From NCBI GenBank assembly GCA_016630905.1, contig WBMQ01000010.1, forward strand, positions 310,001 to 374,000: a stretch of 64,000 nucleotides of DNA, written 5' to 3'. Under the pieces are notes generated by a model. It worked only from the letters and a program-made list of their open reading frames with translations. It did not search any database and had not been told where the DNA came from. The DNA is from Capillidium heterosporum (lineage: Eukaryota; Entomophthoromycota; Entomophthoromycetes; Entomophthorales; Capillidiaceae). The position numbers and the translations under genes were made by a program. Shown here in pieces: positions 57,131-64,000 of the stretch; position 1 is the first letter of the stretch, and the number at the start of each line of letters is the position of its first letter.

Positions 57131-58331
57131 AAGGTAGGATGCCTATTTATATGTAAAGCATCGAATGCCCATTATGTATTTAAAAGTATCAAGTAATCTA
57201 CCACCTGAAGCTTTAATAATTGGACAGTTATTCAAAAATTATAGGTATGAGAGAAGCATAATATAGTATGAAGTGAACTTGAACGATTTTGGCAAATCTT
57301 CTTGGATACTTTAAATGTTTGAGTTGAGTCAAATTGGGTTTATAGTAGAATGTTGATTAGTTTTACAATAGACAGCATGCCATTTAATTATATTATTAGC
57401 GAATTGTTATATTTGAAATAAACTGCCCTATTGTGCAGGTCAAAGGTATGTATTTACACTGATTCCAAGTAAAGATGTACTTCAAGCTTCAACTGTATTC
57501 CATCATGTTTGATTTTGATAAAGCTTCCTTCTCATAGATATCCAATAAACAACAACCAGTATGTTGAACTTCACCAAGTACCAAGCTTAACAAAGTGCAA
57601 TTCATCATTGGCATTAAAATTGACAATCGTTTTAAATACATGACTGACTGCTTCTTGTATGAAAAATCTATTAAAGCACATACAAAAGATTATAGCAACT
57701 AAATGAAAGTATAAATATTTGTAATGTTTCAAGGGTTAAAGGCATAAGAACCACCTTGTAAACCCGTCCATCCTAAGAATGAGGGGCTGGTTTCCTATGT
57801 GTGCTTTTTAATATACTCTATTACAAACCTGTTCATATTGCAAATGAAAAACTCCACTGGTTCCAATTTACTTTAACAGTTATTTTAAATCGACCTCAAA
57901 TATCTGAACATTCTATTCGGAACCGATGAGCTACTGGATTGAAGTTCTCCAAAAGCCCAACTTTTCCGAAGTATCTTTTTGATGGAAATCGGGAAAATTC
58001 CATTTACCAATTCTCTGATCTATTCTAATTGGAAGTTTCTACCCAATCAAATCAAATGCAAGAATCAAATCTATTCCTAGAAATCTTATAATTCACTTCT
58101 CTCGAGCCTAAAGGTACAAGATAACCTAAGTAGTTAATCTAAAAAGTAGTCACACTTTATATCACGCCTGTCAAAAGATCAAGAGCTTAACCTACTCGAC
58201 AAATCGATTTACATCTATAACTTTGTAATTGCAGTGACCTTAATTCAAATGCTTCCTAATCAAAAAGCCTTAACAATTTTGAAAATTTCCTTTAATACTC
58301 CCATCTCTTTTCCAAGCATTGTTATGCAACA
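57131..58331. other. Intergenic region upstream of the SPRY gene
   Basis: About 1.2 kb of AT-rich DNA; nothing recognisable. It marks the border between the accessory block and the conserved block. Confidence 0.5.
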
Positions 58332-59168
58332 ATGGCAACCGTTTCAGCAGCAGCATCGTTCAGTTCCAACTCTAACTCCTTCTACCTAATAATAGTCATA
58401 GTCATCTGCGTTTTGGTATCTATATTGGCCGTTATAATAGCTAGACGTACTCGAAGTCGACCTATGTTAAGTATCACCAAGGAACCACAGCCTTTGCCTA
58501 TATTCCAACTAACTCACAACAATTTCTTCAAAACTCAGATCTTCAATCAAGGACAAACGGTTATATTTTTGAAGAACGTACCAACGACCGTACAATCTGA
58601 CCAAAGTTTTCGACAAATTTTACATAGCTACGTCGAGGTTAAAATTGTGGAGTTGAAACCAAACGCTACGTTACGAGTTGGTCTAGCGCAAAGAGATATC
58701 GTAGGTTGTGAAATACCAGGTACTTAAGCCTACTATTCCAATGAGAACTAATTTTTATTTATTTTAGGTCAATCCGTATTCAGTCTTGGCTACGACGCCA
58801 GTGATGGCGACATCCGTATCAACAACTCACAATCACCAGGCAAGGAATCCAAATCCAAAGTTGTGCAATACGGTGAGCGCTTAGAAGTTGGCGACACTTT
58901 AGGTCTAGGCTACAACTCCTACCAGCAAGTTGTCTACTTTACCAAGAACCAAATCGTGTTTAGAGGCCTCAAGTTCCCTTTGAAGGAGTTAAGGACCGAT
59001 CTATTCCCTACTATCTACTGTGATGATGAATGTGAACTTGCCATAAACTTTGGTCATGATCTGATCAATTGTCCATTTACTTACAGCGAGGCTAACGTTT
59101 GGTTTGAGAAATTAGCCTTCAATACCAGTGTTCAACCTCCGGCCTACGTATTCCCGCCTCCAGTTTGA
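58332..59168 (+). CDS. Ssh4/Ear1-like SPRY protein, probable Rsp5 adaptor (two exons)
   Basis: Exons 58332-58719 and 58768-59168 around a 48-nt phase-1 intron (GTACTTAAG to TTATTTTAG) give 262 residues. Residues 20-38 are one membrane segment (FYLIIVIVICVLVSILAVI). A SPRY/B30.2-like domain spans about 85-240 (YVEVKIVEL, LRVGLAQRDIVGCEIPGQSV, FSLGYDASDGDIRINN, LEVGDTLGLGYNSYQQVVYF). The C-terminus ends QPPAYVFPPPV and contains a PPxY motif for WW-domain binding. Yeast Ssh4 and Ear1 share this TM-SPRY-PPxY layout and recruit the Rsp5 ubiquitin ligase to membrane cargo at endosomes and the vacuole. The assignment follows from architecture; this copy is shorter than the yeast proteins. Confidence 0.85.
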
Positions 59169-59561
59169 ATTTTTCTGTATTGTGTCTTATCTTGCCTTTG
59201 TGAACTAACCTACCTTTCTTCGTTGTCTGCTCTTACTAATTAAACACTGGCTATTGTTTTATTTGGCTAGCTTTTGAAATTGCCTTTTGATTGAGTTATT
59301 TCTTTAATATAGCACTCAGTTATATTTGTTTACATATATGCCTAGGAATACTACCTTGAACTTATTCCAATTATTTTCGACAAGTACTATACATCCAATT
59401 GCACCAAGTATACTATTTTTATATAGAAACTCTATTCATCAACTTTTTAGTTCAAACCCTTGTTCAGTTTGAAATCCAATTCACTCAAATTACGACTCAC
59501 CAGTTACGCAGCACTTCACAGTTGATAAAATCATTTCAACAATTCAAAGAATCAGACCAAG
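59169..59561. other. Intergenic spacer
   Basis: 3' flank of the SPRY gene and promoter of the RING-BRCT gene; nothing distinct. Confidence 0.5.
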
Positions 59562-61851
59562 ATGTTGAACTTCGACGATCTCAAGGCCAATATCGAAATC
59601 ACTACGTATGAATTCCTATGCACTATATGGTAGGTAACTTTTTAAATAATTTGATCCAGATGTACTGACCAGTAGTTTCAAGTGAAGTTCAAAAAACGGA
59701 ACCCATCAGTTGTACAAGATGCAGAAGTTGTTTCTGTAGGCCATGCATCGAAGGTGAATTACAGTTGAAAAGAGGCTGCCCAGTTTGTATGTCATCCTAC
59801 ACATCTTCAAAGTTTACTGTGCTGGATAAGGAGGGTAGTTCCACTCTATTTTTTACCGATTTTGTAGACAAATTGACCGACTTCTCCAACTTTATTGAGG
59901 AGATCGTGGAAGGTATTTTTTGTTTAAATGAAAGTATGAGTAAAGTTTATTTTAGTGTACAAAGAACAAAATGAAGACGAAAAGTTTGCTGATAAAATGG
60001 AGAATGAGCCCAAAGTCAAATTCAATGTTAGAGAAGGTGAGAGCAATTCTCCTAAACATAGAGAGAGCTTAGCCGAGGTACCAATAGCACGGCTAATGGA
60101 CGATCAAGCTGAAAATCGACTTGCAGAGGATATACATCCTGAAGACCTCGAGCTCAGTCAAAAACTTAATCTAGATATCGACAAGTTGGACGGGGTAGGT
60201 CAAGTTTCGCAAAAGGATGCGCGCCAAATACTCATTACTCAGCCAACGTATTCAGCAGTACCAGGATAAAGTTCAAGCTGAACAACTCTTCCGACTTCAG
60301 TCCAGCCTCTTACACAACCTACGTAACATTGAAGTTTCGGAACTTAATACGCCACAGGGCAACTTGGAAATTGACAAAGGTAAGGAAGTTGATGCAAATT
60401 TGGAAAGGGAAATATGCACCCAAGTTTCACCACCTCCTTCCCAGGTCAATTTTCTATCCCAATCATATCTATCGAGGTTAGGAGATCCTAAAAACTTTAC
60501 CGAGGTAATCGCTGCAGTTTATATTGTGGTACTAAACTCATCCATCCAGCTCCCTATTGAAAATGTAACAAGGAAAGATGCTGAAGGTAACCCCACTTTC
60601 TTAAGATTTGTCTAAATTTCACAACTACAATTTAGCATTTGATAGCTTTATGGGTGACAACGATGAACAAGATTCTCATTTCCGGCTACAATCTAATACT
60701 ATCTACACTACTGATGACGAAGACGACCCTCTGTTAGAAGAGATCTCCCAATCACTTAAATCAAAAGCTGCCCAAACCGCTATTAGATCGTCCCAGAAAC
60801 GACCTCGAGTGTTGAGCCCAGTATCCTCAATAGAAAGTTCCCCACTACCCGATTTGGACGAAAGTCTCCCCAACCTTCATTCGATCAGTCCAATCTCAGC
60901 TTACATCCAGAGCCAGATCGAGGTCGGTAATACACATGGGTTACTGCTCGTCGCCTTTGCTGGCTTCACCCCCAAGGAGCTGGTAATTTTCTCAAATGTA
61001 AATTTTGTATTGACAAATGGCACTGATAGGATACTCTAGCTAAGAAGGTCGAAAAGTTGCAAGGGCTAGGGGTAGCTATCCAGGACTTCAAAGACAATTA
61101 CTCTCAGAACATCACCCATCTGGTGGCAGCTCCAGTTCCCACCAACGTACGTGCGTTCAAAGGGAAAGTTCTATGCAAGCGAACGACCAAAGTCCTGATG
61201 GGACAGGCCAGTGGTAGCATCATCGTCACTGACAAGTGGTTGAGTGCCATGGTGAAAGCCAAAGGTCGGGTAAGCGAATCCGATTTTACCTTTGATGGAA
61301 CAACCCAGTACTCCCCTCAATCGTACAAACTCATTCCCTACAACCGACCTTTCCTCCAAGGCTACAAGATCTACCTCAAATCCGAAAATTTGATCACCAG
61401 CCCAACGTTACTGGACCAACTCGAGAATATTATCCTCCGACTTGGTGGTAGATTATTAGATACTCAACCTACCGACAACTCAAAGCTACTTGGAGCCGAA
61501 GCAAAAAGTACCAGCTTTCAAGAGCCGATCTATGACTTGGAAACCAACTACGAAGGGTTCCCCTACCTCCACCTCGACCCCAAGAAGTACGACTATTCCT
61601 TGCTGAATAGGTGTACAAATGCTACTTTTGACACCAAAGGCCGCAACGTAAGTAATTTGAGAGAGTACAAGGAAAGTGGCAATAAGTTAACATACATCCA
61701 AGGCTCCGATTTAATTGTCGATGTTGAAGTCAAGGAACGTACCAAAAAGTTGCACAGCGCTACCACCTTGGCTTGGTTTAGCGACTGTATATCAGCGGGA
61801 CACCTTCTACCTATATTTGTTAGTAGCAGTCCCCAATCCTCAGAAACTTAA
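59562..61851 (+). CDS. RING-BRCT-BRCT protein, BRCA1/BARD1-like (six exons)
   Basis: Predicted exons 59562-59629, 59683-59912, 59956-60194, 60256-60586, 60636-60982 and 61045-61851, with introns of 43-62 nt, stay in phase and give 673 residues. The N-terminus has a RING-like finger: C20-x2-C23, C33, C36-R-S-C39-F-C41-x2-C44, C55-P-V-C58; the usual His ligand position holds Ser38, flanked by extra cysteines. A charged linker and a Ser/Pro-rich region follow. BRCT1 (about 390-488) contains AFAGFTPKEL and CKRTTKVLMGQASGSIIV, then W470. BRCT2 (about 507-665) ends with LAWFSDCISAGHLLPI. RING plus tandem BRCT is the BRCA1/BARD1 layout for ubiquitin-linked DNA repair. R452 and K455 align with BRCA1 R1699 and K1702; A398 replaces S1655. 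The third intron boundary (60195-60255) and the last acceptor are least certain. Confidence 0.8.
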
Positions 61852-61936
61852 AGTAAAACAATACTTCATATTAGTTTTAAATGCAAAAGTTTAGCTATAC
61901 AAACTATACTTTTAAAAAACTACACTTTTACATTTA

Positions 61937-63491
61937 TTAAACCAGTTTTGCAAGTAAGGGATTGGACTTGATGGTAAGTTTGACCTGAGGTATAGGGGTC
62001 TTGAGAGTAGCCGTCACCTCCTTCTTAGGTTTGTTTACCTTCCGGCCCTTTTGAGGTTTTAAATCCGAATCCCAACTCAAAATTCCTTGATCGTCTAAAT
62101 TGCTGAAGATAACTTGGAGGTCAACATCGAACACTTGGGAAAGTTCCGAGTTGCTCTTACAGATCTCATCGACTTTACTGGTCAGCTAAAGTTTATAGGC
62201 AATCAGTATTAGAAGAATAAAAAATAAAGGCAAGTTACGTTCGTTTTAGTCAACTCTTTCTCCAATTCTACAAGCTGGATAGTGGCCAGTAGGATAACTA
62301 AACTGGATAAGTTGAGGTTACTTAGACCATTGGCTGTACGCGCTTTGGTAAAATTTTGGATCACACCATTGATATCCCCGATACCAATACTTCGTAACTT
62401 AGCACCGTTGCTTTTAAAGGAAGTTTCGATGGCCAGTCTAACAATATCTAGAGCCTTACGTAGATCTCCCTGGAAGTTGGAGACCACCGACCTTGAGCAA
62501 AATTCCAAGGCCTTGCTATCGATCAACGGCTTAAACTTTCCTTCGGGTGAACCCTCTTCCTCTACTTTAAAGTTGGGATCATCAATTTTTAACGATTCCG
62601 CCATCGAAGTTAAAAGGTCAAAGATTTGTGGTTGGGTATAGGGAGTGAACAACAGAGTCTCTGGCTCCACTTTTAAAATTTAGCATTTTGAATATAAAAG
62701 TGAATGCTTACATGTATCAATCAGTAGCTGTGGTAATTTGTCATTAATTAAGTTCAAGTCGTTAGCGACTGTCACAAAAATTACACCCTTGTTCATGTTG
62801 TTTTTGTTACTCAACTTGAATAAATTGAGGATGGTATCTAAGGTGGTTTTATCATTTTGAACTAGTAAATGGTCGATTTCATCCAAGACTATCAATCTAA
62901 AATTTAAACTGTTAGCTTTTTTAATTATAAATATACTTACATGCGTTTACTTTTGTTAGCTTGGACCCTCGATAGAAACCTCTCCCAAAGCTTATCTTTG
63001 GCCACATCTTTAACATCAACTTTCAAATTCTTTAACAGCGCCTCCAAAAACTGTTTAGCTTGCAAACTTACGCAGTTCAAATAGCTAACTTCAACCTTCT
63101 TGTTGGTTTCTAGTTTACTCAGCAGCTGATTCAAAGTGTAGGTCTTCCCTATACCGGGTAAGCCACATACGTACAATGAGTTGTTAGTATCGTTAACTAA
63201 GCTATCGTCTACAAACTTGATCAGCTTCTCCAACTCTACATTTCTTGGGTTGCTTGTATACCATTGACTAAGCTTACTTCGGTCAAACTTGGAACTCGCC
63301 TCTTGGAAGCTACTTACCGGCTCTTTTGAAGGTTCAGCTTCAGCTTTAATTTTGGCTTCTTTCTTCGGTTTAGGTTTAAGTTTGGGCTTCTCTTCCTTAT
63401 TGGTGACTTTAGCTCGTTTGGGACGTTTCGTTTCGATCTTAAAAGTCTCCGGCTTTCTAATTGAGTCACGCGATCTTAGGCTGTAGGTCAT
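61937..63491 (-). CDS. CDC6: Cdc6/Cdc18 AAA+ replication-licensing ATPase (four exons)
   Basis: Exons 63491-62941, 62896-62712, 62669-62239 and 62185-61937 (introns of 44, 42 and 53 nt) give 471 residues. The ATG at 63491 is preferred; the open frame reaches further upstream only through non-ATG codons. The N-terminus is basic (TKRPKRAK and KPKLKPKPKKE, a likely nuclear signal). Walker A is GLPGIGKT at residues 110-117, and Walker B is LIVLDEIDHLL about 185-195, split by the first intron. Later come a FTPYTQPQIFDLL lid-like segment, SNFQGDLRKALDIVRLAI (sensor 2 region with Arg) and a winged-helix-like end. Cdc6 loads MCM with ORC at origins. It is slightly shorter than yeast Cdc6. It ends 85 bases from the stop of the convergent RING-BRCT gene. 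Confidence 0.9.
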
Positions 63492-63706
63492 CTCTGTTGA
63501 AAAGTTTTTTGCTTTCTCTGAAACTGGTAACCTTGAATCTAAAGGTTTAGAACGACAGATATGCACCCAATAAAGTAAGCTTCATAGGCCGATTTCATTG
63601 GGTATTTCTCTCTTAAAAAGAAGATGGTGAGGTCAGTCTTTGTAAAGTTATATAACCTACTGCAAGCGCAGTGAAAATTTTCTCTTGAAAGTCCGACTAC
63701 AGATAG
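63492..63706. promoter_or_regulatory. Divergent promoter between CDC6 and eIF2D
   Basis: Only 215 bases separate the two ATGs on opposite strands, so the region must contain both promoters. No clear TATA box or E2F/MCB-type (ACGCGT) element is visible. Confidence 0.6.
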
Positions 63707-64000
63707 ATGTTTAGGAAAGAGTTACAATTCAAAAATCAGAGTCTGATAAGTGGTAGTGAGCGCAAGAAGGTGCAGCGTGAACTCAGCGAGAAATTAAGTT
63801 TAGATGTCGACAAGAGTGGTTTACTAGTTGGGAAGGAGACTGTCCTCGGTAAGATGCTGTTGACGAGTGGTAGCATAGTTCAGGTATACTTCTTCCGTAA
63901 AGTACCTATCTTATTCAAGGTGGAGGATGCTATATTGCCTACAAGTAAACTTTTAATTATAAACTTTTATTTTATACTTTTGATAGTCTATAGTTTGAAT
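63707..64000 (+). CDS. TMA64: eIF2D / Tma64 (ligatin-type), N-terminal part, cut by window end
   Basis: ATG at 63707; exon 1 to 63944, intron 63945-63986 (42 nt, GTAAAC to TTGATAG), exon 2 from 63987 to the window edge. The translation begins MFRKELQFKNQSLISGSERK, and later has GKMLLTSGSIVQVYFFRK, PILFKVEDAILPT and then IYSL. This is the N-terminal fold of eIF2D/Tma64, which precedes its PUA domain: an MF start, a GSDRRKLR-like segment, VYxxxxxPILFE and PTVYTLW. The family delivers tRNA to the ribosomal P-site and helps recycle 40S subunits. Only about 84 codons are inside the window. Confidence 0.75.
   Translation, partial: MFRKELQFKNQSLISGSERKKVQRELSEKLSLDVDKSGLLVGKETVLGKMLLTSGSIVQVYFFRKVPILFKVEDAILPTSKLLIINFYFILLIVYSLN

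Noticed and set aside
60195-60255. Frameshift separating the RING half from the BRCT half
   Set aside because: A 61-nt phase-0 intron (GTAGGT to TATTCAG) joins the frames, and adjacent introns are similar in size, so one gene is the simpler reading. A one-base break remains possible.
1-64000. tRNA or rRNA genes
   Set aside because: No cloverleaf-like A/B box pairs or rRNA-like conserved blocks were noticed on either strand; a covariance-model search was not possible.

Overview
The window looks like genomic DNA from a fungus, probably an early-diverging (zygomycete-type) lineage. The evidence is: Zn(II)2Cys6/Fungal_trans regulators, a fungal-type Nha1 antiporter, an Ssh4-like SPRY/PPxY protein, a chromodomain Ty3/gypsy retrotransposon, and AT-rich spacers. 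Genes carry many very short introns (about 42-73 nt; GTAAGT-like donor, CTAA(C/T) branch, TAG/AAG acceptor). A Conidiobolus/Entomophthoromycotina-like source would fit the subtilase content, but that is a guess. Intact genes use TGA and TAA as stops, so the code is standard.

Layout. 1-6617: a chromovirus-type LTR retrotransposon on the minus strand; its 3' LTR runs off the left edge and its 5' LTR is complete on the outer side. 7.3-16 kb: accessory DNA with one copy of a dispersed repeat, a subtilase pseudogene, an intact two-TM Kelch-like gene (K1), an intact zinc-cluster regulator (TF1) and a decayed Kelch-like copy (K2). 16.4-25.1 kb: an S41-type peptidase gene with reading-frame problems, a three-exon RA-PH protein, and a decayed gene I cannot name. 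25.7-30 kb: two frameshifted tandem paralogues of TF1 (TF2, TF3). 31-46 kb: more Kelch-like copies (K3 intact; K4-K7 broken), a proteinase-K-like subtilase with a one-base frame break, the second dispersed-repeat copy, and a ten-exon gene in which an 11-residue repeat is encoded by a run of six consecutive 33-nt exons. 47-51 kb: NHA1-like antiporter and a small secreted low-complexity protein. 52-57 kb: a degraded mitochondrial EF-G pseudogene and two more Kelch-like pseudogenes (K8, K9). 58-64 kb: a dense block of conserved genes: an Ssh4-like Rsp5 adaptor, a RING-BRCT-BRCT protein resembling BRCA1/BARD1, CDC6, and the start of eIF2D (TMA64).

The window therefore alternates conserved housekeeping blocks (about 20-23.5, 47-51 and 58-64 kb) with accessory blocks made of three expanding and decaying families: Kelch-like two-TM proteins (nine copies), XlnR-type regulators (three copies) and proteinase-K-like subtilases (two copies).

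The most notable items are the microexon array at 40803-42541, the BRCA1/BARD1-like gene at 59562-61851, and the Kelch-like family whose short cytosolic tail is better conserved than its ectodomain. Splice sites and frame breaks were read by eye; no searches were run.
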